A DNA stretch of 14,324 nt from Prevotella sp. UBA4376 (GCA_002391185.1 DGRY01000189.1:1-14324); one strand, 5' to 3'. Shown: positions 1 through 7,022, counted from the stretch's first letter. Numbers and translations: made by a program. Notes: generated by a model not told the origin, from the letters alone.

Positions 1-20
1 TTTCTTTTACTATTTTCATT
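1..20 (-). CDS. start of a leftward gene, partial
   Basis: An ATG on the minus strand at 20 opens a frame (M K I V K E) that runs off the left edge. It is supported mainly by context: a Bacteroidetes-type promoter lies 45-75 bases upstream in the right direction. Only six codons are visible, so no family can be named. It could also be a chance ATG. Confidence 0.3.
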
Positions 21-64
21 GAAAAATATTAATTACGAATTTCTTGTAAGAATTAATTTGACCG

Positions 65-95
65 CAAAACTACAAACTGCTATAATTAGTTACAA
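65..95 (-). promoter_or_regulatory. Bacteroidetes-type promoter, leftward
   Basis: Read on the minus strand, TTG (95-93) is followed by exactly 20 bases and then TAGTTTTG (72-65), which fits TTG-N19-21-TAnnTTTG. Transcription would start near 57 and reach the ATG at 20. It sits just past the stop codon of the hydrolase gene, so the gene beyond the left edge probably has its own transcript. Confidence 0.5.
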
Positions 96-104
96 GTTCT
101 ATTC

Positions 105-692
105 TCATTTTATCCAATTGTCTAAGAATGCCATCTGTTCTTCTGTATGAAACCAATGTTCGCCATTCTCCATAATAGTTAAAGAGGCGTTGTGCTTTTT
201 GGCAAAATTGGTGATAGTATCAATAGACATTAGATGATCTTTGCTGCCATAAAGAATCTGCGTTGGCACATTCCATTTGATTGGGTGGTTTCTTACGTAA
301 CACAGATAATCCCAAGACAGGTCTTCACCAAAGTCTGTATGAACCACACCTTTTGATTCCAGTTCGTACTCTGTAACACTTGCCCACTTCATCATATCGG
401 TAATCAGTTTCTCCATATCAACGATTGGAGAGATAAAGTAGGCCTTCTGAATCATGTCGTCAATGCCTGCATTCATACTGAAGAATGCTCCTATACTGTT
501 AGCAATCAGAATAATATTTTCATATTTGCCTTTTAGTTCTTCTACGGCTATGCGTATCTCCTTACCTGTTTCCCAGGGAGTGAACGTTTGATAATCCAAG
601 CCTATTACTTCGCTATCAGCAAACAACATTCTGTAGTGTTCACTTTCTGTTGCACTACCACCTTTTCCGTGAATATATAATATTGCATTCAT
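105..692 (-). CDS. small alpha/beta hydrolase
   Basis: A 195-residue alpha/beta-hydrolase-fold protein without signal peptide, so probably cytoplasmic. The N-terminal strand leads into HGKGG (residues 8-12), the usual oxyanion-hole loop. The nucleophile elbow is ANSIG with Ser66, where Ala replaces the first Gly of GxSxG. The acid is probably Asp152 (YGSKDH) and the base His179 (GEHWFH). The short length, with no cap domain, resembles RBBP9/YdeN-like serine hydrolases. The substrate is unknown. Its ATG overlaps the stop of the upstream esterase gene by 4 bases (ATGA), so the two are probably translationally coupled. No terminator is visible after it. Confidence 0.85.
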   Translation of the reverse strand: MNAILYIHGKGGSATESEHYRMLFADSEVIGLDYQTFTPWETGKEIRIAVEELKGKYENIILIANSIGAFFSMNAGIDDMIQKAYFISPIVDMEKLITDMMKWASVTEYELESKGVVHTDFGEDLSWDYLCYVRNHPIKWNVPTQILYGSKDHLMSIDTITNFAKKHNASLTIMENGEHWFHTEEQMAFLDNWIK

Positions 693-1399
693 AATATTCC
701 ATAGAACAAAAGATACTTTTCAAAATTCTCCTTGATATATTGAACCGAGTGATGCCCTTTGTTGAGATGATTCTCTACTTGAACACCACGTGCCTTTAGT
801 GTTTTGGCAAGCAGAGCACATCCACGATAGAAGCCTCCCTCATCTTCATCGCCTGCATCCAGATAAAATGCTATTTCTGCAGGTAATGAGCATTGACGAG
901 CAAGGGAAAGAGGATTGTTTGCTTCCCATACATCGTGGGTACCAAAATAATGCAAGTCTTCATCATCAAGTTGTTCATCTATGGCTGGCATATGACCACC
1001 AACACGAGTAAACATTGTAGGATGCAAAAGCGCATAGTTTAGTGCTATATATCCCCCTGCCGAGCAACCACCAATAAAACGTGTAGTGGTTTTATATCGT
1101 TGCTCTATAAGTGGCATAACCTCGTCGAAGAAATAGTCACCATAAGCATTTAGTCCCAATGCATTCTCCATTCGTGGACAAACAATCAACATAGGGCGCA
1201 TCCGTCCCTCGCCTATCATCTTGTCGGCAACAGTCTGCATCTCAAGAGCATGAATGATATTTTCATCACCACTTCGTCCATGCATAAAATAAAGAACAGA
1301 CAGACCATCTACATAATTGGCTGGCACATAAACCGTAGCAGCCATCTTTTTATCAAGAGCCTTGCTATAAAACTCTATTGTTTCTATCTTTGATTTCAC
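689..1399 (-). CDS. esterase of the EsteraseD/antigen 85-like family, GTG start
   Basis: A 236-residue alpha/beta hydrolase resembling the putative esterase family (PF00756). Visible features are the oxyanion loop MHGRSG (residues 39-44), the nucleophile elbow GCSAG with Ser113, an acid at Asp181 or Asp184 in DAGDEDE, and a base at His216 or His217 in KGHHS. No signal peptide is seen, so it is probably cytoplasmic; the natural ester is unknown. The start is GTG: the frame has a stop (1417-1415) six codons upstream and no ATG before Met19, which would cut the first strand. The start lies 4 bases after the stop of the CatA-like remnant, and the gene overlaps the next hydrolase by 4 bases. GTG is unusual for this phylum and may reflect rearrangement upstream. 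Confidence 0.85.
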   Translation of the reverse strand: MKSKIETIEFYSKALDKKMAATVYVPANYVDGLSVLYFMHGRSGDENIIHALEMQTVADKMIGEGRMRPMLIVCPRMENALGLNAYGDYFFDEVMPLIEQRYKTTTRFIGGCSAGGYIALNYALLHPTMFTRVGGHMPAIDEQLDDEDLHYFGTHDVWEANNPLSLARQCSLPAEIAFYLDAGDEDEGGFYRGCALLAKTLKARGVQVENHLNKGHHSVQYIKENFEKYLLFYGIL

Positions 1400-1403
1400 T
1401 GTT

Positions 1404-1508
1404 TTATATTTTCTTTATTTCATCCTGCAAATATTGTAGGAACATTGCAGCATGACCACCATCCATTTGAGCACGACTGCTCTCTTTAGGGTTTATTTCT
1501 TTTTTCAT
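1404..1508 (-). pseudogene. remnant of a CatA-like acetyltransferase with a large in-frame internal deletion
   Basis: A 34-codon frame with intact ATG and TAA. Its first part (INPKESSRA) resembles the N-terminus of the roughly 210-residue CatA-like O-acetyltransferases of Bacteroidales, and its second part (QMDGGHAAMFLQYLQ) resembles their C-terminus, including the xxxDG half of the catalytic HHxxxDG motif. The catalytic histidine and the whole core between the two ends are missing. The likely event is a deletion of about 170 codons, joining the ends around CAAATG. It lies 5 bases after the YjdF-like gene and 4 bases before the esterase, as an operon gene would. The family assignment rests on remembered family ends and was not aligned. 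A genuine small protein is the alternative. Confidence 0.6.
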
Positions 1509-1513
1509 TCTTA

Positions 1514-1936
1514 TCAATGTCCTTTATGCTTTTCTTTTTTCTTAGCCTGTCGAAGGTCGAACTTTCGCTGTTTATCAGCTTCACGCTCTGCATTCAGGCG
1601 TTGTTTATGTTCGGTTTTGTTTTGTTCCTGCTGCAATTTCAATGCTTGCTGCGACTTTGTGCCTATACCTTGCGACTGCATCTGTTTCTTTGCCTCACGA
1701 ATCATTCGCTTTGGATTAATCCTCGGCTTTCGTTCCGCTTGCAAGGCATAATCAGAACAAGCATCGCTAAACTTCAGCTGATGCCAGTTTTTATCAACAA
1801 ACTCCATCACCTCCTTCTCCGTTGGTTCAGCACCAAACGTTACCTTACAGGCACGCAAACCCTTGCGATCGATCATCTCGAACACACCAATCCAAAAAGG
1901 ATCTTCAAACAATACTGTCAGTGTACCAGAGTTCAT
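1514..1936 (-). CDS. YjdF-like (DUF2992) protein
   Basis: About 140 residues. The first 60 (from MNSGTLTVLFED, with FWIGVFE, then ACKVTFGAEPTEKEV and FVDKNWHQLKFS) match the YjdF/DUF2992 family. From about residue 75 on, the protein is highly charged, rich in Lys, Gln, Arg and Glu, and probably a long helix. The start at 1936 is chosen because known members begin right before the TLTVLFE strand; the frame stays open to 2017, but that extension is Cys/Arg-rich and unlike the family. The molecular function is unknown. In Firmicutes, yjdF genes are under a riboswitch that binds aza-aromatic compounds; I see no such leader here. It heads the run to the CatA remnant, esterase and hydrolase. No promoter was recognised. 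Confidence 0.8.
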   Translation of the reverse strand: MNSGTLTVLFEDPFWIGVFEMIDRKGLRACKVTFGAEPTEKEVMEFVDKNWHQLKFSDACSDYALQAERKPRINPKRMIREAKKQMQSQGIGTKSQQALKLQQEQNKTEHKQRLNAEREADKQRKFDLRQAKKKEKHKGH

Positions 1937-2028
1937 AATCAATTTAAGAAATGACATTGATCGGCATCGAAGCCGTTTTCCCGATTGGAAATGACATTCA
2001 GGAGGTGTGAATACCATTCTGAATTTCC

Positions 2029-2084
2029 AACTCCTACCTCCTAACTCCTAACTTCTACCTCCTAACTCCTAACTCTTAACTTCC
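2029..2084. repeat. eight tandem heptamers, consensus AACTCCT
   Basis: Fifty-six bases divide exactly into eight 7-base units on the plus strand, each AACTCCT or a variant with one to three changes (ACCTCCT twice). The array sits between the flavodoxin-like and YjdF-like genes. It contains the last codons and the stop (2062-2064) of the flavodoxin-like gene. There is no spacer structure, so it is not CRISPR. Its role is unknown. Confidence 0.9.
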
Positions 2085-2643
2085 TCCCCGCTTTCCTGCA
2101 TCTCTGTTTGTCTTTCTCCGATAGCTGCGGATGCATTGCCGTACCACCACGCTCTATTGTAGCTACGATTTTGAAACCAGAATAACGACAAACCTCTCGC
2201 AATGCACGGATGGCACCTCGCGACTGCTTAAACCAAGACGAAAACGGCCACGGTGTGGTGCAAGTGCTGACGAGAATACATTTCTTGCCCTTCATCAATG
2301 GCTCAGGGAAACGAGGTGTGTCGCGCATCATACCATAGACAATACGGTCGAACAGCACTTTCATCTGTCCTGGGATATTACCCCAATAGCAAGGCGCACC
2401 CATGATGATGGCATCAGCGTCTTGCATCATCTTCAACACACGCTGAGAGTCGTCGTCCGACATAGAACATTTACCCTTAGTTCTACAAGCCATACAACCA
2501 ACGCATGGTTTAATATTCAGGTCGTTGGTGAATACAGTCTGCACCTTATCGCCCTTCTGTTCTGCCTCGTCTTGCATTATGCCAAGCATCTGCGAAATCA
2601 AACCATTCTTACGAGGACTTCCGTTTATTATCAATACATTCAT
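2062..2643 (-). CDS. flavodoxin-like NAD(P)H:FMN oxidoreductase, possible iron-sulfur flavoprotein
   Basis: A 193-residue flavodoxin-fold protein. The N-terminal strand MNVLIINGSPRKNG supplies the FMN phosphate loop (residues 8-14). GAPCYWGNIPGQMKVLFDR near residue 82 is the second typical flavin-contacting segment of the NADPH-dependent FMN reductase family (PF03358). Cys47, Cys50, Cys53 and Cys59 form CX2CX2CX5C, the compact pattern of iron-sulfur flavoproteins. A [4Fe-4S] cluster is therefore possible but not certain, since many relatives keep some of these cysteines. It is probably a cytoplasmic electron-transfer protein or quinone/nitro reductase. It is third in the run from the DUF2461 gene, 5 bases behind its neighbour. 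The final residues and the stop are encoded inside a heptamer array, so the native C-terminus may have been replaced. Confidence 0.85.
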   Translation of the reverse strand: MNVLIINGSPRKNGLISQMLGIMQDEAEQKGDKVQTVFTNDLNIKPCVGCMACRTKGKCSMSDDDSQRVLKMMQDADAIIMGAPCYWGNIPGQMKVLFDRIVYGMMRDTPRFPEPLMKGKKCILVSTCTTPWPFSSWFKQSRGAIRALREVCRYSGFKIVATIERGGTAMHPQLSEKDKQRCRKAGRKLRVRS

Positions 2644-2648
2644 TTTCT

Positions 2649-3170
2649 CTACTTTAATTTCCCATTCAAAATTCTATGCCTAACGCATCTCACTGCAGGC
2701 TTGTAATAGTCAACCTCCATTGATTCAAGGGTACGTTTCAGTTCATCCATCAGTTCAGGATAGAACTTACACATACGAAAGGCGAGTTTCATACAAAGAG
2801 TCTGAATACCAGAATACTCTTCGACATTCATCATGCGTTCCAAACAGAATTCAAGAAAGTCTGTACGAAGATCATCTTCCTGCATATCCAACCGCTCAAT
2901 GATGTTCAGTGTCAGTCGTCTTACAGAAGAGTTATCGCTCTTCATAGCCTGCTCAATAAGTTCGCTGAGCAGCACCTGCAACTGTGCCAATTCCTCGTTG
3001 CTGGCCTTAGTAAGTCCCCACAGAGCACTCCTTGCCACACGATAATCATCACTAAAGATATATCGGCGAGCAAAACCAAGGAAATCGCCCCCAGCCTTCA
3101 CCTCTTGATAAATCTCCTGAGCACCTCCTTCACTGAATGTCTGCTGTAATCTCTCGTTTGTTATTGCCAT
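2649..3170 (-). CDS. helical HEAT-like repeat protein, unknown function
   Basis: A 173-residue protein predicted all-helical. Successive paired helices, such as the segments around residues 38-60 (YRVARSALWGLTKAS), 63-95 (LLSELIEQAMKSDNSSVRRL) and 118-165 (GIQTLCMKLAFRMCKFYPEL, then YYKPAVRCVRHRI), have the spacing and the Val-Arg/Ala-Val-Arg pattern of HEAT or armadillo repeats. That suggests a small alpha-solenoid for protein or nucleic-acid binding. No catalytic motif, signal peptide or membrane segment is seen. It lies 12 bases after the DUF2461 gene and 5 bases before the flavodoxin-like gene, so it is very likely co-transcribed. A distant relation to DNA-alkylation-repair solenoids cannot be excluded, but no specific motif supports it. 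Confidence 0.75.
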   Translation of the reverse strand: MAITNERLQQTFSEGGAQEIYQEVKAGGDFLGFARRYIFSDDYRVARSALWGLTKASNEELAQLQVLLSELIEQAMKSDNSSVRRLTLNIIERLDMQEDDLRTDFLEFCLERMMNVEEYSGIQTLCMKLAFRMCKFYPELMDELKRTLESMEVDYYKPAVRCVRHRILNGKLK

Positions 3171-3182
3171 TCTTTTGTTTTC

Positions 3183-3893
3183 TTATTCATAATCATCAAT
3201 AACAGAGTTCATAAAATCCATCATCGGCTTACCAGCACGAAAAATGCGTTCCATTTCATCAAGCCATCCGTCACCCTCAAAGAATGTATTAGAAACAGAA
3301 TGCCAAGCACAATAATCTTTAAGACGCAGATATTCTATATGTTCCCAGTCTTTGGGGAAGCCTGAAGGACAGGTCTTTAACCTCGACAATCCAAAGCCCT
3401 GTGGCTTATCCCAGTTATCAACATCTGCTCTATCATCAACATTGGCATAATACTTCATGAAATCCTTATTCTCTACACATTTAAGCCACTCATCAGTATT
3501 TGCCATCATCTCATTGCGACACGAAGTAAGGATATTCGTTGGTAACCAATAATTTCCCACAGCAAGCACGCTGTGTTCGGGTTCTATATGGATATAGTAT
3601 CCACCACGAAGTGCCTTTTTACCTTTTGCATTAATATAGGCTCCAAGATGTGTCTTATAAGGCGACTTATCTGCAGAAAAACGTGTATCACGATTGAAAC
3701 GATAAGTACAATCCTTCACCTGAACATAAGCAATATCAGGGTCGAAAGTAGAAATGCGTTCTATAGCCTGCTGAACTCCATGTTCAAAATCAGCCCTCAC
3801 AATATCGTATTCTCCTTTATGCTCATGAAACCAATCACGATTGTTATTGGCTTTCAGCTGTCGTAAAAAGTTTAAAATCCTCTTTTGATCCAT
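3183..3893 (-). CDS. DUF2461 family protein
   Basis: A 236-residue protein matching DUF2461 (TIGR02453). Family hallmarks are the start (ILNFLRQLKANNNRDWFHEHKGEYD, about residues 6-30), the CTYRFNRDTRFSADKSPYKTH stretch (about 62-82), GGYYIHIEPEHSVLAVG (about 97-113) and FPKDWEHIEYLRLKDY near 180. The length is normal for the family. The biochemical role is unknown. There is no signal peptide, so it is probably cytoplasmic. It is the first gene of a run with the HEAT-like and flavodoxin-like genes, and a TAATTTTG box lies about 40 bases upstream. Confidence 0.85.
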   Translation of the reverse strand: MDQKRILNFLRQLKANNNRDWFHEHKGEYDIVRADFEHGVQQAIERISTFDPDIAYVQVKDCTYRFNRDTRFSADKSPYKTHLGAYINAKGKKALRGGYYIHIEPEHSVLAVGNYWLPTNILTSCRNEMMANTDEWLKCVENKDFMKYYANVDDRADVDNWDKPQGFGLSRLKTCPSGFPKDWEHIEYLRLKDYCAWHSVSNTFFEGDGWLDEMERIFRAGKPMMDFMNSVIDDYE

Positions 3894-3931
3894 TTTTTAT
3901 CTTCTTTTACAATCAACGCATTCATGATCTG

Positions 3932-3939
3932 CAAAATTA
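3932..3939 (-). promoter_or_regulatory. probable -7 box for the DUF2461 operon
   Basis: The minus strand reads TAATTTTG, an exact TAnnTTTG match, 39 bases before the DUF2461 start and in the right direction. A -33 TTG at the normal 19-21 base distance is not present, so the promoter is only partly supported. Confidence 0.35.
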
Positions 3940-3983
3940 TTAAGCAGAACATACAATATCCCTTTCATTTTATCTAATTACAA

Positions 3984-4298
3984 TTATTTTTTCCTTTTCT
4001 TTGGATAAGGAAGCAGAGGCAGCAATGCCTGTATAACAGGAATAGCATTGTCACGATGTTCAATATCGAGAATGTAATGCTCTTTGGCTCCATCATAAGG
4101 GAATCCAGTCCAAGCACCATGCATCATATCTGCAATCTCTGGCAACATTTTCACATAACAAAGATTGTCACAAGCAAGAATGATTGGCTTCTCGTCAACA
4201 TATATACACCAGTCGCCAAACATCTTTCTTGATCTGACAACGCCTACTCCCTGTATTTGGGAGCAGACGTAATCAATATATTCTAATGTACATGCCAT
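3984..4298 (-). CDS. TfoX N-terminal domain protein
   Basis: A 104-residue protein consisting of the TfoX/Sxy N-terminal domain (PF04993). Typical stretches are VRSRKMFGDWCIYVDEKPIIL near residue 21, CDNLCYVKM near 43, and GFPYDGAKEHYILD near 65. It lacks the C-terminal TfoX domain found in the gammaproteobacterial competence regulator, so a role in competence should not be assumed. Stand-alone N-domains are common in Bacteroidetes and have no settled function. The Lys/Arg-rich tail (PKKRKK) could bind nucleic acid, which is inference. It is the last gene of the operon with the two GNAT genes, 7 bases behind the zinc-ribbon GNAT. Confidence 0.85.
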   Translation of the reverse strand: MACTLEYIDYVCSQIQGVGVVRSRKMFGDWCIYVDEKPIILACDNLCYVKMLPEIADMMHGAWTGFPYDGAKEHYILDIEHRDNAIPVIQALLPLLPYPKKRKK

Positions 4299-4305
4299 AG
4301 CCTAA

Positions 4306-5187
4306 TCATTTTTTCCATCTCTTCAACATTGGGAAGAAACCATACATCATCTGTATGTATTCTTCCTTTGTGATTGGTTTAGGCATATTCTTGTTCACCT
4401 CATCAATGAACTGAGAACAATGGTTTATCATCTCGTCCATAGTACACTCCTGCAAGAACTTGCCATCCTTGTAGCAATATTGACAATAGTCGAAATTTGT
4501 AGAGCCATCGGCATTGGTACCACAACCCTCCTTATTGGTGAGAGGCATACCACAACTCTGACAGAATTGCGGAAGCTGCTCTGGCTGGAAATCCTTTTCC
4601 TTATGCGGGAAAGTTGCTTCGTAAGCCTCGAAAGCCTCAGGATTTTCGTCAGCAACGAAATAGCCCTTTGGCGGACAATATGTACCTTCTACTCCATCAA
4701 GATAACCAGGAACGAGTTCCTGTGCAAGGAAGTAAGGCACTTCTGCGTCCTTTGGTTCAAGATGATAATGGATTTTCAGTTTGCTTGCAACATCAAATCC
4801 TGCATGCTTATAGAATCCTATCTTACCTTCCATGCAAAGAGCTTTTATTCCCATTTCCTTTGCTTTCTCCATTGAATACTGCAACAGTTTAAGTCCATAA
4901 CCCTTGCGTTTGTAATCAGGATGAATACTAATAGGTCCAAAGGTCCAGATAGGGAAAGAACTGCCGTCTTCAAGAGTAAGCGCAGCCTTTGAATACATCA
5001 CATGACCAATAATCTTCCCATCTTCTTCCATCACAAAGTCAAGTTCAGGAATAAAGTTAGCATCATTTCTATATTGATTAAGAACATAGTGTTCTGTACA
5101 TCCTGGACGATATACATTCCAGAATGCTTCGCGAGTAAGATTTTCTACCTCGCGGTAATCTTGTGGTTTTTCTAATCTAATATTCAT
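4306..5187 (-). CDS. GNAT acetyltransferase fused to a C-terminal zinc ribbon
   Basis: A 293-residue two-domain protein. Residues 1-145 form a GNAT fold of the YhbS type: FGPISIHPDYKRKGYGLKLL (about 83-102) holds the acetyl-CoA pyrophosphate loop KRKGYG, and GFYKHAGF (about 124-131) is the following strand-helix. Residues 146-205 are a linker. Residues 206-293 match the putative zinc ribbon family PF12674: Cys209 and Cys212 in CQSCGMPL, then GTNADGS, then Cys235 and Cys238 in YCQYCYKDG, followed by the helical tail. All four likely metal ligands are present. The acetyl acceptor is unknown; the ribbon may bind substrate or nucleic acid. Its ATG overlaps the stop of the upstream GNAT by 4 bases, so translation is probably coupled. 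Confidence 0.88.
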   Translation of the reverse strand: MNIRLEKPQDYREVENLTREAFWNVYRPGCTEHYVLNQYRNDANFIPELDFVMEEDGKIIGHVMYSKAALTLEDGSSFPIWTFGPISIHPDYKRKGYGLKLLQYSMEKAKEMGIKALCMEGKIGFYKHAGFDVASKLKIHYHLEPKDAEVPYFLAQELVPGYLDGVEGTYCPPKGYFVADENPEAFEAYEATFPHKEKDFQPEQLPQFCQSCGMPLTNKEGCGTNADGSTNFDYCQYCYKDGKFLQECTMDEMINHCSQFIDEVNKNMPKPITKEEYIQMMYGFFPMLKRWKK

Positions 5188-5708
5188 TTTTTTAATTCTA
5201 ATCTATATATACGTATTGGCCTTCCTTCACCCATATACTGTGATTCGTCAATACATTCTTCACCTGTAGGAACTAAGCCACATTTCTCCATAACACGGCC
5301 AGATGCAGGGTTATCAACAAAATGACCACAAAGCAACGATGTTAACGATGTATTCTTGCGGATATAATCCAACATCAACTGCAATGCCTCAGTACAATAA
5401 CCTTTGTTCCAATAAGGCTTAGCCACCCAATAGCCTACAATTGGTTCTCCTTCTCGGGTTGGCATCTTGCAATCGCACGATGCACCATACCCCATAGCAC
5501 CAATTACTTGACCAGTTTCTTTAAGCACTATAGCCCAAGTGTTTGTATCGCGATTAAACACATTACGAATAACATCAAGGCTTTCCTCCACCGACTTATG
5601 TGGTGGCCAACCTGCGCGAGGTCCAACATCGGGATCGCTTGCATATTTATATAGCGCCTCGGCATCTGTGTCAAGCCAAGGTCGTAAAACAATTCTTTCT
5701 GTTTCCAT
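5184..5708 (-). CDS. RimJ/RimL-type GNAT acetyltransferase
   Basis: A 174-residue single-domain GNAT (PF13302 type). It opens with METERIVLRPW, the usual first strand. WAIVLKETGQVIGAMGY (about residues 58-74) forms the central strands, VGYWVAKPYWNKGYCTEAL (91-109) contains the acetyl-CoA loop, and NPASGRVMEKCGL (133-145) is the family's conserved Asn-helix. It probably N-acetylates a protein terminus or a small amine in the cytoplasm; the acceptor cannot be told. It is the promoter-proximal gene of the operon with the zinc-ribbon GNAT and TfoX-N genes. A TATTTTTG box lies 14 bases upstream, giving a very short leader. Confidence 0.88.
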   Translation of the reverse strand: METERIVLRPWLDTDAEALYKYASDPDVGPRAGWPPHKSVEESLDVIRNVFNRDTNTWAIVLKETGQVIGAMGYGASCDCKMPTREGEPIVGYWVAKPYWNKGYCTEALQLMLDYIRKNTSLTSLLCGHFVDNPASGRVMEKCGLVPTGEECIDESQYMGEGRPIRIYRLELKK

Positions 5709-5721
5709 AAATTTCTAAAAG

Positions 5722-5729
5722 CAAAAATA
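5722..5729 (-). promoter_or_regulatory. probable -7 box for the GNAT operon
   Basis: The minus strand reads TATTTTTG, an exact TAnnTTTG match, ending 14 bases before the GNAT start codon. No TTG lies at the expected -33 distance. The transcript would have only a few leader bases. Confidence 0.35.
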
Positions 5730-5741
5730 ATAAATAATTCA

Positions 5742-5809
5742 GAATGTGGAGTGTGGAATTAATGCGAAATATAGCTTCGCTATTGAAAATTGAAAAATTC
5801 ATAATTAAA
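5742..5809. repeat. heptamer array, hairpin, heptamer array
   Basis: Three 7-base units (GAATGTG, GAGTGTG, GAATTAA) are followed by a 19-base block holding the hairpin ATAGC-TTC-GCTAT (5771-5783), then four further 7-base units (ATTGAAA twice, AATTCAT, AATTAAA). The same layout, with related units, recurs at 13897-13967 after the thioredoxin-like gene. Confidence 0.75.
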
Positions 5810-5833
5810 TCATTCCTACATCGCCCCATTGGG

Positions 5834-5882
5834 TGACTAACTACACACTACACACTACACATTCAACATTCAACATTTAATT
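5834..5882. repeat. tandem heptamers CTACACA and TTCAACA
   Basis: Forty-nine bases divide into 7-base units: one TGACTAA, three perfect CTACACA (5841-5861), two perfect TTCAACA (5862-5875) and one TTTAATT. The stop codon of the DUF418 gene (5870-5872) lies within the TTCAACA units, so the array supplies the end of that protein. Confidence 0.85.
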
Positions 5883-6997
5883 CTTATCCACGTGAACCTA
5901 CGCCACAATGCTTCGAAAGGTCCTCTATCATGATTCTTAAACCAATAACGACAGAAAAAATACTGTCCTACAACCATAGCCAATCCAATGAGTGTTGCAT
6001 AGGTTATTCCTACATGACGATACATAGCAAGACCAAATCCACAGAAGATAACACTTCCGAACAACGATTGCAGCAGATAATTGGTAAGACTCATACGACC
6101 GAAGACGCAAAGATGCTGAAGCGCTTTCCTCACACCAGCAAAGGCATACCATGCCGACACCACCGCAGAGGTAATCATGCAAAGAATCATAAGATTATAT
6201 ATTGGAGAGAGCCAAAGCTCAAGTGCTCCAAAATCAACCAGACTCAATGCAAGCACCAAAACTGTTGATGCCCCAAGAACAACATGCCAATAATGCAGAT
6301 GATCATGCTCATCATAGAATAAACGATGGCGCCCCAGTTGCATTCCGAGAGTGAAAAGACATAGTATCTGCGTCATTCTTCCACTATACACAAAGTATAG
6401 TATGTTGAAGAAAAATCCATTCTGAAGATTGCTCGACACATTCTCAAGGAAAGAGCCGTGCATATGTGCATCACCAATAGCTCCGGCTAAAGCCCACACC
6501 TCGGAACCATCTAAAAACCATCCCGAACAAAGTCGATATATCTCTACTGGCTGAAGAACAAGCACACCAACAATACACCACACAACAGCCGATGGCAGAT
6601 AACTTATAGGAATGAGCATCAATCCAAGCAGAGCATATATCATTAGTATATCACCATCATATAGCAACAGATTGATAATACCAAAGCCCCAAAGCAAACT
6701 CATACGCCAAGCAAAGCGAAGCGAGAACGAGCGTTGCTTCTGCTGTTGGTTATCGTTCATTATAAAGAAGCTCAAACCAAAGAGCAAGGCAAAGATACCA
6801 TACATCTTGCCTGATAAAAGCCAAGCCATAATCCGTCCCACAACATCATCACAAGCAAGTGTATAAGATATTGGTTCGGTAGTAAAAATATTGAAGTGCT
6901 CTACAGAATGGTAGATAATGATACCTGCCACAGCTATACCTCTTAAGGCATCAGCCACATCAATACGTGTATTCGGAAGGTTACGAGTTTTGTACAT
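5870..6997 (-). CDS. DUF418 family integral membrane protein
   Basis: A 375-residue inner-membrane protein. The start (RIDVADALRGIAVAGIIIYH, residues 11-30) and the end (FGRMSLTNYLLQSLFGSVIF, around 300-320, then WFKNHDRGPFEALWRRFTW) are characteristic of DUF418 (PF04235), with about eight hydrophobic segments between. DUF418 proteins are related to acyltransferase-like membrane families, but substrates are not established, so a role in modifying envelope material is only inference. No promoter is visible just upstream; a strong hairpin at 7023-7057 separates it from the receptor gene, and it may depend on read-through. The last three residues and the stop fall at the edge of a heptamer array. 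Confidence 0.85.
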   Translation of the reverse strand: MYKTRNLPNTRIDVADALRGIAVAGIIIYHSVEHFNIFTTEPISYTLACDDVVGRIMAWLLSGKMYGIFALLFGLSFFIMNDNQQQKQRSFSLRFAWRMSLLWGFGIINLLLYDGDILMIYALLGLMLIPISYLPSAVVWCIVGVLVLQPVEIYRLCSGWFLDGSEVWALAGAIGDAHMHGSFLENVSSNLQNGFFFNILYFVYSGRMTQILCLFTLGMQLGRHRLFYDEHDHLHYWHVVLGASTVLVLALSLVDFGALELWLSPIYNLMILCMITSAVVSAWYAFAGVRKALQHLCVFGRMSLTNYLLQSLFGSVIFCGFGLAMYRHVGITYATLIGLAMVVGQYFFCRYWFKNHDRGPFEALWRRFTWIRIKC

Positions 6998-7022
6998 CTT
7001 TCTTTAAAATCATTTTTTACGC

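Noticed and set aside
1517..1954. 145-codon plus-strand reading frame
   Set aside because: It is the antisense of the YjdF-like gene, which has clear family motifs; its hydrophobic residues reflect the Lys/Gln-rich tail read backwards.
1937..2017. 27-residue N-terminal extension of the YjdF-like protein
   Set aside because: The added residues are Cys/Arg-rich and unlike the family, whose members begin near the TLTVLFE strand. A start at 1957 remains possible.
2029..2084. CRISPR array
   Set aside because: Units are 7 bases and contiguous, with no spacers and no cas genes.
3984..4298. Competence regulator TfoX/Sxy
   Set aside because: Only the N-terminal domain is present, and no competence genes or regulatory context are visible.
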